NCBI RefSeq assembly: GCF_000317495.1
Contig: NC_019734.1
Coordinates: forward strand, 1 to 53,213
Direction of reading: 5' to 3'
Source: Crinalium epipsammum PCC 9333
GTDB lineage: Bacteria; Cyanobacteriota; Cyanobacteriia; Cyanobacteriales; PCC-9333
Length of the DNA: 53,213 bases
Under the pieces are notes generated by a model. That model made no database searches, had not been told where the DNA came from, and was given only the letters and a program-made list of their open reading frames with translations. Shown here piece after piece: positions 1-9,279 of the stretch. Position 1 is the first letter of the stretch; the number at the start of each line of letters is the position of its first letter. The position numbers and the translations under genes were made by a program.

Positions 1-37
1 ATTCTTCAATCCGCATTAATTCCAGCACTTTTTTCAT
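1..37 (-). CDS. 5' end of a gene leaving the window
   Basis: An ATG at 37-35 on the minus strand is preceded by an AGAGG ribosome-binding motif and opens a frame that runs off the left edge after 12 codons (MKKVLELMRIEE). Too little is present to name the product. The good ribosome-binding site and the gene-free stretch that follows make a genuine start plausible. Confidence 0.4.
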   Translation of the reverse strand, partial: MKKVLELMRIEE

Positions 38-275
38 GCTCAACCTCTTGCTTGGCTGTACCAACACTCCTCAAATTGTTCTCTTTACCTCGCACAACTT
101 GACCTAACTGCTGAGTTTATGCTGTTAAATGTGGCACGTATTCTAACGAACGTAATAATTTCGAGGCGGTCACGCCGTACCCTGAAAGGGGCGAAATTGT
201 GGAGTGAGTCCACAATATTTCAACAATATTGCTGAAAAAACAGTTCTAGCAGTTCTGTTGTCGGGGAGAAACGCT

Positions 276-410
276 GTAACACAGACTGGCAAAGGTTTTA
301 AACCTTGTTAAAGTGTAGCACAGTTTGGCACAGCTATTTTATAGGGTAAAACTTCCCTTGTTAGTCGTGTAGCACAGTTTTACGGTACTTCCTGTGCCAA
401 TCTGTGCTAC
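276..410. repeat. Iteron-like array upstream of parM-like gene (candidate centromere)
   Basis: A 19-bp unit close to GTARCACAGNYTGGCAMAG occurs at 276-294 and 315-333 in direct orientation and at 392-410 in inverted orientation. A fourth partial copy (GTAGCACAG) is at 369-377. The array ends about 100 bp before the ParM/ParR-like pair, which is where actin-type partition systems keep their centromere and promoter. Smaller palindromes lie just upstream, for example TGTGGA/TCCACA near 198-214. The role is inferred from position; the repeats themselves are plain in the sequence. Bases 38-275 hold no gene that I can see. Confidence 0.6.
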
Positions 411-512
411 AAATTGGGCTTTTCTAGGGGTAGTATTTTTACTTCTCAAGGCAGATCAGTTGGGATGTGGAATTGTACTAATTTAGACAGCTAATAACAA
501 TTATTTTTCTTT

Positions 513-1793
513 ATGGCTGACGAGTCTCACCTGTATATTTCTATCGACACTGGCGGCTCCCAGACTAAAATTATCTACCAATTTCAAAACTGGAAACAAC
601 CTAGCTACTTGTTGATGCCTCCTGGTGTTGAGCAAATTTCTACGGATCAACTTCAGCGTTACCAGGAAACACTGGGCTGGGTTGGTCATCCAACTGCGGA
701 ACAACAAGCTTGGTTGGAGTGGGAAGACAGTATTTATGTAGTGGGAGAATTTGCATCCAAGTTTGCACCCCAGGACAGAATTAAGGAGCGCAAGTACGAG
801 AATGCTTTATATAAGGTGCTGGCTGCTATTGGAGTAATTTTAGAGAATCACAAAGTAGTTTCTAAGAAAAAGCTCAATATTTATCTAGCTTTAGTATTCC
901 CCTGGAACGAGTACAATGACCGCAATCGCTTTTCTGAACAACTTGAATTAATGTTCAAAAGCTTTAAGTTTCGGGGGGAATCTAGAAAGTTAAATTTGTC
1001 ACATTTTTTATGCCGTCCTGAAGGTGGAGGATTGGCAGCTATCCGTATTAAGCAAGAAGGTCTTGCATGGCTCCAATCTAAAAAGATAGCTGTGTTAATG
1101 TTTGGGCATCGGAATGTGACATTAATTTATTTAGAAAAAGGCGCTTTAAAATATGGCGATAGCCCTCTTTTGGGCTTTTCTTTGATGCTTGATGAAGTAT
1201 GTTCACGGGTTAGTGGTTTGGAACGTGAACAGTTAGCATCAGCTATTTTCCAGGGTATATACGAAGCCGAGTGTGATATTTATACGGGATACAGGACGTT
1301 ACATCCTGAATGGATTAAGCTGAAGTCAATCAAGGCACTTGTTACTGCAAATAATCCAAAGTTAAGAGAGAGTGAACTTCGAGATATTGCTAAATCTATT
1401 GAAGTGACGACGCTTAATTATTGGGAAACTATCAAAAAGTGGCTTGATAAGAATCTACCTACGCTACCTGATGAAGTAATTATTGGTGGAGGCGCGGCTA
1501 CATTTATTGAGCCAGAATTGGAAAAATATTTTAATTGCTCTACCAGTTCTTCATATAGGGACACTAAGGGAAAAAGACCGCCACAATATAAATGGGAAAA
1601 CTCTAAGCTACCCCATAGTGATATGTTTTGGGCTACTGATATTGAAAAACAGATAGAACAAATTTTCAATCTTCACTATAGGCATAAAGAACAATACCTA
1701 TTACAACGCTTAATTGATAGCTTTGGAATGTTTGACCAATTGAAAGATACGGTAGCTGAGATTACTAATGCCAAGAAGGAAAAGAGTGCGTAA
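513..1793 (+). CDS. ParM/StbA-like actin-fold plasmid segregation ATPase
   Basis: This 426-residue protein looks like an actin/Hsp70-fold ATPase of plasmid segregation. Near the N-terminus, residues about 9-17 (SIDTGGSQTK) match a phosphate-1 loop. Near residue 325, VIIGGGAATFIEP matches the glycine-rich adenosine motif. Such proteins polymerise with ATP and push plasmid copies apart through an adaptor bound to a centromere. An iteron array lies just upstream, and a small basic-N-terminus gene overlaps its 3' end by 26 bp, as expected for ParM-ParR. Divergent cyanobacterial members are poorly characterised, so the exact subfamily is uncertain. The ATG at 513 is the first good start. Confidence 0.75.
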   Translation: MADESHLYISIDTGGSQTKIIYQFQNWKQPSYLLMPPGVEQISTDQLQRYQETLGWVGHPTAEQQAWLEWEDSIYVVGEFASKFAPQDRIKERKYENALYKVLAAIGVILENHKVVSKKKLNIYLALVFPWNEYNDRNRFSEQLELMFKSFKFRGESRKLNLSHFLCRPEGGGLAAIRIKQEGLAWLQSKKIAVLMFGHRNVTLIYLEKGALKYGDSPLLGFSLMLDEVCSRVSGLEREQLASAIFQGIYEAECDIYTGYRTLHPEWIKLKSIKALVTANNPKLRESELRDIAKSIEVTTLNYWETIKKWLDKNLPTLPDEVIIGGGAATFIEPELEKYFNCSTSSSYRDTKGKRPPQYKWENSKLPHSDMFWATDIEKQIEQIFNLHYRHKEQYLLQRLIDSFGMFDQLKDTVAEITNAKKEKSA

Positions 1794-2211
1794 AAGTCTC
1801 AGCCTGCGCTTACAACCTTATGAGGGAACACCGTTGGCTGTTGTCGTTGATTATCTTAATAGTTTGTCGAAAGAGGAAGCGAATAATAAAGTTGGTGAAC
1901 TGCTGGTAATGACTTTGCTACCTTACGCACTTTTTGATGAGGGTAAGTTACCACGTGAACGTTTGCGTTCTACTTTCTTAGCATCAAGAGATTTGATGGA
2001 GAAACATTTGGGAATCATGGCGCTAACTTTGGAGATAGAAGAAAGTTTGTTTGTTCCTGTAGCGAATCAAACATTTTCTCCTAACAATGGGGATAAGCTT
2101 GATAAACTTCCAGCTACAAGTGAATCTACAAGTGAATCTGTTGAAGAGCCAATTCATACCAGTTTGATTCCTGGCAAGGTGACAGCAGGGGAAATTGGCA
2201 ATATTTTCTAG
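1768..2211 (+). CDS. ParR-like adaptor (putative)
   Basis: A 147-residue protein that overlaps the parM-like gene by 26 bp, so the two are translationally coupled. The N-terminus is strongly basic (MPRRKRVRKSLSLRL), which could be DNA-binding, followed by a helical segment and an acidic/polar tail rich in Ser, Thr and Glu (about residues 110-130). Gene order, size and charge fit the centromere-binding adaptor of an actin-type partition system. I do not recognise a specific domain, so the call rests mainly on context. Confidence 0.5.
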   Translation: MPRRKRVRKSLSLRLQPYEGTPLAVVVDYLNSLSKEEANNKVGELLVMTLLPYALFDEGKLPRERLRSTFLASRDLMEKHLGIMALTLEIEESLFVPVANQTFSPNNGDKLDKLPATSESTSESVEEPIHTSLIPGKVTAGEIGNIF

Positions 2212-2284
2212 TAGGTGCATCTAGAAGCGACACTACTAAACAATGTAGCTTTTTTTCATTGAGGATCGAAAGCAAGCCACGAAG

Positions 2285-2482
2285 TTGGAAAAGGAAAATC
2301 CAGATTATTGGCGCTGGGGCGGAGCTAACGGCTGGCAGAATAGTAGCCTAGAGAGTTTTTTGGGCGCGGCATTGGCTTGGTTTGATGGCAGTGTAAATCG
2401 AGATGAAATAGACGATTTACCCGAATATAATCAATGGAGAGATTTCGCGGAGTTCCTCTACTGTGGCAAAGTCTATGAGTAG
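2285..2482 (+). pseudogene. Small truncated protein, possibly DUF7660-like fragment
   Basis: A 65-codon frame starts at TTG 2285. It contains NPDYWRWGGANGW, then SLESFLGAALAWFDG, resembling the C-terminal half of small cyanobacterial proteins of about 90-110 residues (I think DUF7660). The same frame is open upstream only to a TAG at 2246-2248, and the extra residues (FFIEDRKQATK) look family-like but lack a start codon. It is therefore probably the remnant of a gene that has lost its 5' part. Function unknown. Confidence 0.4.
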
Positions 2483-2568
2483 AAATTCGCGCCTAACTCT
2501 CATAACAAGCAGGCTAATAAATAGTTATGGATCTAAATCTGTAGTCTAAAAAATTAGATTTTTGAGTC

Positions 2569-3354
2569 ATGCGTATTCTATATCCTGAAAATCCATTAAA
2601 TAAAACACAAGCAGATGAGCCGTATCACGAAGAGTTCACTTTCGTGCGTAGTGCTGGGTATAATCAATGTTCACTTTTTGATTTTGATGCATTGGACTTC
2701 GATGAATTCAATCCACATCCGAGAATTCAGACTGGTGAGCGAGTGCTTTACCGTGGCTGGATGCTCAACTCGCAAAAATATAAAACCTTGATCGCGCAAA
2801 TCGAACACAAAGGTGGTGTACCAATAACTTCCCATGATGACTACCTTCGATGTCATCATCTACCAGGTTGGTATCAACAATGCTCAAATTTCACAGCAGA
2901 GACATATTTTTGGGCGGTTGACGAAGAGTTAGAAGCAAAAGTAGAAGAACTTGGATGGGATCGCTATTTTGTAAAGGACTTTGTGAAGTCCAACACAGCT
3001 AAACTAGGTTCAATTGCAAATTCACCATCTGAAGTCCGCAGTATTATTGAGCAAATTGCTACTTATCGAGGTGAAATTGAGGGTGGCATTGCGATACGAC
3101 GTTTTGAAAACTACGCGCATAGTACAGAACGTCGATACTTTATAGTTAATGGTACACCCTACTCATCTGATGGCGAAGTTCCATTTATGGTACAAGAGAT
3201 AGCCAGCATTATTAATGCACCGTTTTACTCTGTCGATGTGGTAGAAAACTTAGAAGGGAAACTGCGGCTTGTTGAGTTGGGAGATGGGCAGGTGTCAGAT
3301 AAAAAGGCTTGGTCAATATTCAAATTTGTGGAGGTCATTGCAGCAAATGCATAA
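2569..3354 (+). CDS. ATP-grasp domain protein
   Basis: A 261-residue protein with the pattern of a stand-alone ATP-grasp enzyme. It has a lysine strand WDRYFVKDFVKS (about residues 131-142), a central region with ERRYFIVNG (about 190-198), and a metal-binding strand LVELGDGQVSD near residue 245. ATP-grasp enzymes couple ATP hydrolysis to carboxylate-amine or carboxylate-thiol ligation; the substrate cannot be read from sequence. Single-gene ATP-grasp proteins of this size are often found in mobile DNA and immunity-type cassettes. It lies alone between the gene fragment upstream and a gene-poor stretch downstream. Confidence 0.75.
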   Translation: MRILYPENPLNKTQADEPYHEEFTFVRSAGYNQCSLFDFDALDFDEFNPHPRIQTGERVLYRGWMLNSQKYKTLIAQIEHKGGVPITSHDDYLRCHHLPGWYQQCSNFTAETYFWAVDEELEAKVEELGWDRYFVKDFVKSNTAKLGSIANSPSEVRSIIEQIATYRGEIEGGIAIRRFENYAHSTERRYFIVNGTPYSSDGEVPFMVQEIASIINAPFYSVDVVENLEGKLRLVELGDGQVSDKKAWSIFKFVEVIAANA

Positions 3355-3502
3355 CAATCCGCCTGCACACCAACCGTATGTAAATTTTTGGTGAAGATTG
3401 ATAGGTTGCTAGTGGCGGGTGATTGGGAACGTTAATGGTTTCGCCTTTGTCATTGGTGGGCGATCGTCACCATTATTATCCAATTATCAGCAAAGTCTAA
3501 AA

Positions 3503-3667
3503 TTAAACTATGCGATTGTCTGCTGTCGCAAAATTACTGAGATTTTCACGTAAACGTTGATGAATGCGTTCACGAAGTGTGCGCGAAGCGTATTCGCTCC
3601 AAAATGGCACAACAGGCAAACCATGATTAATCGTTTCCAACGCTAAACCACTGTCAAAACTTACCAA
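3503..3667 (-). other. Short reading frame in the 3355-3963 gap, probable gene remnant
   Basis: On the minus strand a TTG-initiated frame of 54 codons (MVSFDSGLALETINHGLPVV...) is free of stops and has protein-like composition, but no ribosome-binding site, and a stop lies just upstream. It overlaps a cyanobacterial-type short repeat (GCGAAGCGTATTCGC near 3582). I read it as the remains of a longer gene and do not recognise the family. The rest of this 609-bp gap holds a terminator at 3722-3740 and an AT-rich leader for the next gene. Confidence 0.25.
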
Positions 3668-3721
3668 ACATCGCCATTAATCTGTCACCGATGACAAATA
3701 ATTAGTCACTGTACATCATAA

Positions 3722-3740
3722 CAGCCCAATCGGGCTGTTT
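3722..3740. terminator. Rho-independent terminator-like hairpin
   Basis: CAGCCC and GGGCTG form a perfect 6-bp stem around a 4-base loop, followed by TTT. It could terminate rightward transcription from the ATP-grasp region before the ParA-like pseudogene. Confidence 0.5.
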
Positions 3741-3963
3741 CTCTCTGTTTGGTTTGAGGCATTAAAGGTAAAATATTTGGCTGATTGAAAAGTTCTAGAT
3801 AAAATTTTACTCTGATTTGTTTGATTGCTGTCGTGAAGGTTCTAACTCTGGGTAGAAGCTTTTTTGAGCTTGTTCAAGTAATTTTTTATCGGGTGTATTA
3901 GAATTTTTCTCTGACTGAAGACGGCAGTATTATTTTCAGGTCAAGATTTTCACTTCATATTTT

Positions 3964-4800
3964 ATGGCAGACTCTAAAAGAAAAATAGCTAGAAAAACAC
4001 TTTCTACTAAACGTAGTAGCAAGCAAAATGACATTGATGCTGAAGTTCAAGCAGAGGTATTAATAGAAAATCAACGACCTAAGAATAGAATCCATTTTGT
4101 GGACGGTGAAAAAGGTGGCGTTGGTAAAAGTTTATTTTGTCGGGTGCTAATTGAATATTGCAAGAGTAAGGGGTTAAGCGATCGCATCCACTTTGTAGAA
4201 TCAGATTTGTCCAATCCTGATGTCGGTAAGATCTATTTTGATAGGGATACAGATTTACCTAATTATCATGAGGTTTAGTTTACTAGGGAAGAGAAGAAGC
4301 TTTCTAGTGCTGACAAAGTTTTTGAGTTAGCTACAGAAAGAAGCGTAATTGTCAATCTTCCTTCTAATATATATTCATCGGTTTCGATTTGGTTGAAGCA
4401 GAACAATATTTTTGCCCTAGCCAAAGAGAAGAATGTTGAAATTTGTAAGTGGTTTGTGTGTAATGGTGGTAATTCCAGCCTTGATAAGTTTAAGGAATCT
4501 GTTAATGAATTCCATGAACAAATAACGCATATTTTTGTTCGCAATCAGGTGATTTTTGAGGATTGGAAAATTATAGACAAAGAAGAAGAGCTTAAAAACC
4601 TCATCGAAGGGAAAAATGTTCTTCAGATGGATTTTCCCCAGTTTAGTTTTGAGGAAAGAAATAAAGTTGATGCTCTCCAATTAACGTTTGGAAAAGCTTT
4701 GGCTAATAATTCTGGTTTTGGTATTTTGAGTAAGCAAAGGATTAAAAATTTTTTGAACGATACTTACAAAGGTTTTGATAATTTAAACCTGCTGCCATAA
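3964..4800 (+). pseudogene. ParA/MinD-like ATPase interrupted by one amber codon
   Basis: A single frame runs from ATG 3964 to TAA 4800 (278 residues) except for one TAG at 4276-4278. The first part has a basic N-terminus and the deviant Walker A box GEKGGVGKSLF (about residues 49-59), then HFVESDLSNPDVGK (switch-I region). After the stop the same frame continues with RSVIVNLPSNIYSSVS (Walker-B-like strand) and a long C-terminal part. No compensating frameshift is present. Proteins of this kind are plasmid or mobilisation nucleotide-binding ATPases. The lesion may be a recent nonsense mutation, a sequencing error or a read-through site. A separate start at 4393 would give only a C-terminal fragment. 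Confidence 0.75.
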
Positions 4801-4900
4801 CTTAGGAATTTCAAGCAGCTTGAGCGTAACGCCTCAACCCCCAATTTTGACGCACACAAGTTATTAAACTTTGCCTAAAAGGAGGCACTCCCAGCTATAT

Positions 4901-6067
4901 TCAAAAATCTATTTTTGACCAGATCCATTCTATCCATCCCCGGACAGTACCAGAGCGTCTTTTCATAGTAACTTCATTCATATTTAGTTTGCTTGCAGAC
5001 ATTATTTCAACAATAACCTTGTTCGATGGAATTTTTTTTTCCTTTAAAGCTACTCTTAATACTTTATTAAAAACTTCGTGTTGTAAAATGATTTTTATTA
5101 GTTCAATGATTTTTGATTCATAGTCTTTTTGTACAATAGTTTTTCCTTTGTCCGTCAAACTAAAGGTTCCCTTATCTATTCCTTTACTTATTAATCCAAG
5201 ATATGTACCAGCACCAATATAATATTGAGTTTGTCTCAAAGTAAATTGGTAAATTTCTGTTATTTCTTCTGAGGTTAAGGATTTTTGTAATAATAGTGAA
5301 AGCAGGTTTTCTACTCTTTCAAATTTATCAGCTTGTGGAAATGGAACCTTTTCTGGTTCTGGGACTATAGTAATTTCATCAAGAATATTGAAAACCTGAA
5401 TGGAGGGTATTTTAAAAAAAGAATTAAGATGATCGCTTTTCATTTGCTCGCTCACTTCAAGGCTTATTTCCTCTCCAACGGGTGTTTCTAGCATCTGTTC
5501 ATAGTGTATAGGGGTCGCATCGGAAATGTCATGTAGTTGCTGAATTTCCTGGCGCATCGCTATGAACCATTCCCGATCTGCTCCTGCTGTATGGCTGGCA
5601 TTGGTTTCTGCCTTATCTAACCACTGTTTTGCTTTGACAGGGTCTAGAAAATTGAGTGCCGTTAGTTGTTGCGCTCGCTCCAGTTCATTTCGCGTCGTCC
5701 AAGGTGAGTGATGTTCAATATACTGCCACAGCAGTGTAGCAACATCTCGAATTCGTTCTAAACCATACTCCTGCCTCAATCTTTGCAACAATACATTGCG
5801 AATTTCTGGCTCTATTTCATAGAGATCGTCATCAATCTCACGACACATCCCAGACGTGAGAAATTCAAATTCAACGGTATAAGGGAGTGAAGTTGGTGGA
5901 TCTAGAAAGAAGTTAATTCGCAAAAAGTGCAGTAATTCAGGATTTAAAGCAACTGGCAAGGCTGCGTGATACGCCAGTTTCACAGCTGTATCCCCATACT
6001 CACTACATCGACGCCTAAAATCATTTAAGCGCCGCTCAACCAGTTTGCTAGAAAAGGTAGTAGTCAT
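4901..6067 (-). CDS. VMAP-like N-terminal domain fused to a restriction-type winged helix
   Basis: A 388-residue protein, last gene of the operon; its ATG overlaps the vWA-like gene stop (ATGA). Residues about 1-180 (ERRLNDFRRRCSEYGDTAV..., LAYHAALPVALNPELLHFL) resemble a helical domain that, as I recall, cyanobacteria encode next to MoxR/vWA pairs and often fuse to WD40 or other effector modules. Residues about 245-388 instead form a winged-helix-like module (LRQTQYYIGAGTYLGLI, then MKRRSGTVRGWIEWIW) of the kind found at the C-terminus of Type II restriction enzymes (I believe DUF7226). It may be the DNA-sensing or regulatory output of the cluster. Domain names are from memory; the fusion is visible directly. 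Confidence 0.6.
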   Translation of the reverse strand: MTTTFSSKLVERRLNDFRRRCSEYGDTAVKLAYHAALPVALNPELLHFLRINFFLDPPTSLPYTVEFEFLTSGMCREIDDDLYEIEPEIRNVLLQRLRQEYGLERIRDVATLLWQYIEHHSPWTTRNELERAQQLTALNFLDPVKAKQWLDKAETNASHTAGADREWFIAMRQEIQQLHDISDATPIHYEQMLETPVGEEISLEVSEQMKSDHLNSFFKIPSIQVFNILDEITIVPEPEKVPFPQADKFERVENLLSLLLQKSLTSEEITEIYQFTLRQTQYYIGAGTYLGLISKGIDKGTFSLTDKGKTIVQKDYESKIIELIKIILQHEVFNKVLRVALKEKKIPSNKVIVEIMSASKLNMNEVTMKRRSGTVRGWIEWIWSKIDF

Positions 6068-7233
6068 AGGGGCTTCTCAATTATAAATTGATGTCCGCGT
6101 AGTACATTAACCGCCTGGTGGATGCCATCCCGATCCAATGGAAACATCGGCACATGGCGTGCTATCTGGGCAGCCGTATTATTTTTATTCTTCCAATAAG
6201 ATTTAGGTAGAGGATTGAGCCAAACATAGGATAAATTGTAAGCGCGGAGAGCTTTGAAAAACGAAATAGTATTTAATAGACGCGGTACATTGTAATGATT
6301 GCGCCCAGCCCCTGCATCACTAATCACTACTACAAATGCATCAGTAGCATATTTCTGAAGGACTTCCTCCAACGCAACAGGAGTGAGCAATTTGGCATCT
6401 TTGTACAGGTAATCTTTTGTGAGAGGAGTAATCTGGGGCAGAATGGAATCGAGAACTGGGAAGAGTTTGTTGTTGAGGGAGTCTAGCACCTGCTCATTGG
6501 CACCTTCAGCAGGAACGTTATGAAAATAGTAAATCGCAGTCTCTTCCAATCTGCCTGCCTGTTGAATTGCTGTGCAAACCTCTTCACAAAAGCCATGGAA
6601 AGGAGCCATTGAACCCTGACGATCAACCAGCAAAAGTAACCGAGCAACGTTGCGGGATCTGGGTTTTAAGACAACTGGAGCAGCAACTCCTAATTGACAA
6701 CGACGAGCAATTGTTCCTTCTACATCCAGTTCTGTTAAGGGGCCTGACCGCATAGGACGGCGCAACCGCCTCCAAGCCTGAGCTACCTCTCGATCGGTTA
6801 ATGGAAACTGCGGTACAAATATAAACGGACGTTTGGATACTCGTACATCTTTCAATGAGATCGGAGGTAAGCTCCGACAAGGTTGGGTTAGAGTTGTCTC
6901 CTCAAACTCCTCCTCATTATCATCTAAATCTTGTCCTGATAGGTCAGTGGAATTATCAGAAGCAACTTCTATTGACGCAGACGGGAATTGCCAATCTTCG
7001 TTTCCTGGTTCCAGTTGATCAAATAGGGCAGTGAGAACTTCCTGCTCCTGGCGTGACTTTGCCCATAAATAATTACAAAGGTCACGCAGTGCTTCTTTTG
7101 ACGACCAACCGAAGCCAAGCCTCAAAGACTGCCGCAATGCTTCATAGTCATCTGGTCTCAGTGAAAAACCACGACGACGTAGCCGTTGGAATAACTCCCA
7201 GAGAAACTGAGGTAACTTGGGTGACTGTTTCAC
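6064..7233 (-). CDS. vWA-like protein of a MoxR-vWA conflict system (SAV_2336-like N-terminus)
   Basis: A 389-residue protein overlapping the MoxR gene upstream and the next gene downstream by ATGA junctions. The N-terminus (LWELFQRLRRRGFSLRPDDY) is the helical domain typical of these cyanobacterial proteins. The middle carries a Rossmann-like vWA core, with LLLVDRQGSM (about residue 198) in place of the MIDAS DxSxS loop and AFVVVISDAGAG at the later aspartate strand. The loop is degenerate, so metal binding may be altered. In MoxR-vWA pairs the AAA+ ATPase remodels a target that the vWA protein presents. Its position between the ATPase and the VMAP-like/wHTH gene supports that role. Confidence 0.7.
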   Translation of the reverse strand: MKQSPKLPQFLWELFQRLRRRGFSLRPDDYEALRQSLRLGFGWSSKEALRDLCNYLWAKSRQEQEVLTALFDQLEPGNEDWQFPSASIEVASDNSTDLSGQDLDDNEEEFEETTLTQPCRSLPPISLKDVRVSKRPFIFVPQFPLTDREVAQAWRRLRRPMRSGPLTELDVEGTIARRCQLGVAAPVVLKPRSRNVARLLLLVDRQGSMAPFHGFCEEVCTAIQQAGRLEETAIYYFHNVPAEGANEQVLDSLNNKLFPVLDSILPQITPLTKDYLYKDAKLLTPVALEEVLQKYATDAFVVVISDAGAGRNHYNVPRLLNTISFFKALRAYNLSYVWLNPLPKSYWKNKNNTAAQIARHVPMFPLDRDGIHQAVNVLRGHQFIIEKPL

Positions 7234-8204
7234 AGCTGGGCAAAAGCCTCCACTGCGCGTTTGTGATCGCTATCTTGCTTTAGTAACGCTCCCAGATGTG
7301 GCAGTTTGTTGAGTTCCTCTATCGGGGCTCTTACCGCTTCTAGATAACTCACCCAGTCCAGCAGTTCACTCAATCCCGGTCGCTTGCTGAGATCGAGTTT
7401 GCGAAGTTCTAATAAAACTTTAATTGCCTTGTTGCTTAGGTTTTGGTCAGCAATTTCGTGAGTTGCTAAAAGCTGTTGTAAAAGGTTTTCTGTTTGTGGA
7501 AATTCAACGTAGTGAAAAATACATCGGCGCAGAAAAGCAGTAGGTAATGCTTTTTCTTCATTGTGCGTGACAAATACAATTGGGCGTAATTCAGGTTTGT
7601 CCACCCTGTAATGTATCTCTGGATCTTCAGTGACCTTAAACTCCAAGCGATCCAACTCCCACAATAGATCGTTTGGAAAGTCAAGGTCTGCTTTGTCAAT
7701 TTCGTCAATCAGTACTACTGAGCGCTGCCCATTCTGAGCACGGGCGATCGCTCGCCCTAGCGAACCTAGACGAATATAGTTCTGAATTTTTTGACTGCGG
7801 GATTTGTTGTCCTCTGTACGCGCCGTATTGATCCCTAATTGTGCATCATAAAGGCGATTGACAGCATCATAAATATATAGTAAATCCTGGGCACGACTGG
7901 TGGACTTGATATAGCTTTCTTCTAAAGGTAAACCCAAGGCATAAGCAACAGCATAGGCTAAACGCGTTTTACCACAACCTGGTTCACCTTGTAACAGTAA
8001 TGGGCGACCTAACGCGATCGCCAGATTGACTGCTTCAACTAGCTTGTTATCAGGTAAGTAAGGTTCTTTATATATCAGCTTTTTTTTTCTTTTATTCGCG
8101 ACTACAGTATCGACTTCAATATATTCAATTTCTCTAGATTCTTCTAATTCTTGGTAATCGAGCAAAGAGTAACTAGAAGATGTATCAACATAACGTCTAG
8201 ACAT
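7230..8204 (-). CDS. MoxR-family AAA+ ATPase
   Basis: A 324-residue AAA+ protein with Walker A GEPGCGKT (about residues 77-84), Walker B VVLIDEIDKAD (about 165-175), a sensor-1 strand IVFVTHNEEKALPTAFLRR and an arginine-finger region, as in MoxR/CbbQ-like ATPases. It hydrolyses ATP to remodel partner proteins, here presumably the vWA-like product, with which it overlaps by 4 bp. Its start overlaps the EAD1 gene by 8 bp. The operon resembles MoxR-vWA-VMAP ternary conflict systems. The N-terminal 50 residues are charged and contain no domain I recognise. Confidence 0.85.
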   Translation of the reverse strand: MSRRYVDTSSSYSLLDYQELEESREIEYIEVDTVVANKRKKKLIYKEPYLPDNKLVEAVNLAIALGRPLLLQGEPGCGKTRLAYAVAYALGLPLEESYIKSTSRAQDLLYIYDAVNRLYDAQLGINTARTEDNKSRSQKIQNYIRLGSLGRAIARAQNGQRSVVLIDEIDKADLDFPNDLLWELDRLEFKVTEDPEIHYRVDKPELRPIVFVTHNEEKALPTAFLRRCIFHYVEFPQTENLLQQLLATHEIADQNLSNKAIKVLLELRKLDLSKRPGLSELLDWVSYLEAVRAPIEELNKLPHLGALLKQDSDHKRAVEAFAQL

Positions 8205-9255
8205 AAGCCTGAATCCTTTGCTTAAGTGTTGTTATGAAATTGTCTGCTGACGGCATTTTTTGCAGAAGATCAATAGTATCAACTAAATGCTCATAAACCA
8301 ATCTGACATCCAGAAAACCATTGTTCGTGTCACTTTGAAGACAGTCTGATTTCATTAAAGACTTCCACTCATCTATAACATGATCTTCCCATCCCATAGC
8401 CTTGGTAACATCAACAATCCAATCATGAGCATCTGCTTTTGTAAACGTTGGTGAACTTATCTGATTTACACCTTTTGGGAAACAAATACTTTCACTGCCT
8501 ACCATAATTATGATTAAGCGATATTCAAAATCATTGTTGAATTCAGCCGAGGCTTTCTGCCAAAATTCATGGCTTAAAGTTGAGTCAGACACCTGAACTC
8601 GAATAGGACAGATGACCTCGTGCGTTTGTAATAGTGATTTGTATCGTTTAATAATTGATACTGCTTGGTCTACAGGAGTAAAGTAATTAAGTGTCAAAGC
8701 ATCTTTACAAGAGATGTTACTTTTACCAAGCCTGTCCTTCAAGCGCTCACAAAAGTATTTTAGAAAAGGATCTTGGTCATAGGACACTGCCAATCCTACA
8801 ATTCCTTGCTTTTCGTCTAATATGTTCAAACATTGTTTAATTAATTCGCTCAAATCAAAATTGCACGGGTTTAATAATTCATGAGGTTTTTTTACCATAG
8901 CTTGCTCTTGCCCCAGTATTGTAGAAGACGAGCATTGGTTACCCTTCTCAATTGATGGAGTAGGTGAATTCTCTTTTAGCGAATAGTTATAAAGATATTC
9001 ATTACAGTAATTTTTTAAAAGAACATTGTTAGGATTAGAAAAATGAGCTTTTTGAATAAGATCTTTCAACCATCCCTCAGAATCAGCAATTTTTATTAAG
9101 TCGAATAGCACTAAATCTAAAGCCTTTTGGACAGAAATTTCATTAATATTTTTATCTAATTGTAGTCGAACCATCATTTCTAACCTAGACAGGTCTGGAA
9201 AAGCATCTCCAAGTGCTTGTATGAGCAATTGAAATTGATTACCCTTTAACTCCAC
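8197..9255 (-). CDS. EAD1 domain protein with possible inactive-STAND-like C-terminal domain
   Basis: A 352-residue protein. Residues 1-85 form an effector-associated domain 1: LLIQALGDAFPDLSRLE, then LIKIADSEGWLKDLI and the NPNN turn, matching the EAD1 domains encoded at 47.9 and 50.3 kb. After a Ser/Pro-rich linker, residues about 130-350 form an alpha/beta domain (IVGLAVSYDQDPFLKYF...; YRLIIIMVGSE) without a P-loop. This resembles the inactive STAND-like adaptor domains that accompany EADs in bacterial conflict systems. It probably recruits another EAD1-bearing effector by homotypic contact. It lies 24 bp downstream of the protease gene, in the same operon. Confidence 0.65.
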   Translation of the reverse strand: MELKGNQFQLLIQALGDAFPDLSRLEMMVRLQLDKNINEISVQKALDLVLFDLIKIADSEGWLKDLIQKAHFSNPNNVLLKNYCNEYLYNYSLKENSPTPSIEKGNQCSSSTILGQEQAMVKKPHELLNPCNFDLSELIKQCLNILDEKQGIVGLAVSYDQDPFLKYFCERLKDRLGKSNISCKDALTLNYFTPVDQAVSIIKRYKSLLQTHEVICPIRVQVSDSTLSHEFWQKASAEFNNDFEYRLIIIMVGSESICFPKGVNQISSPTFTKADAHDWIVDVTKAMGWEDHVIDEWKSLMKSDCLQSDTNNGFLDVRLVYEHLVDTIDLLQKMPSADNFITTLKQRIQAYV

Positions 9256-9279
9256 TGTTAAAACCTCGTAAATTTCTAT

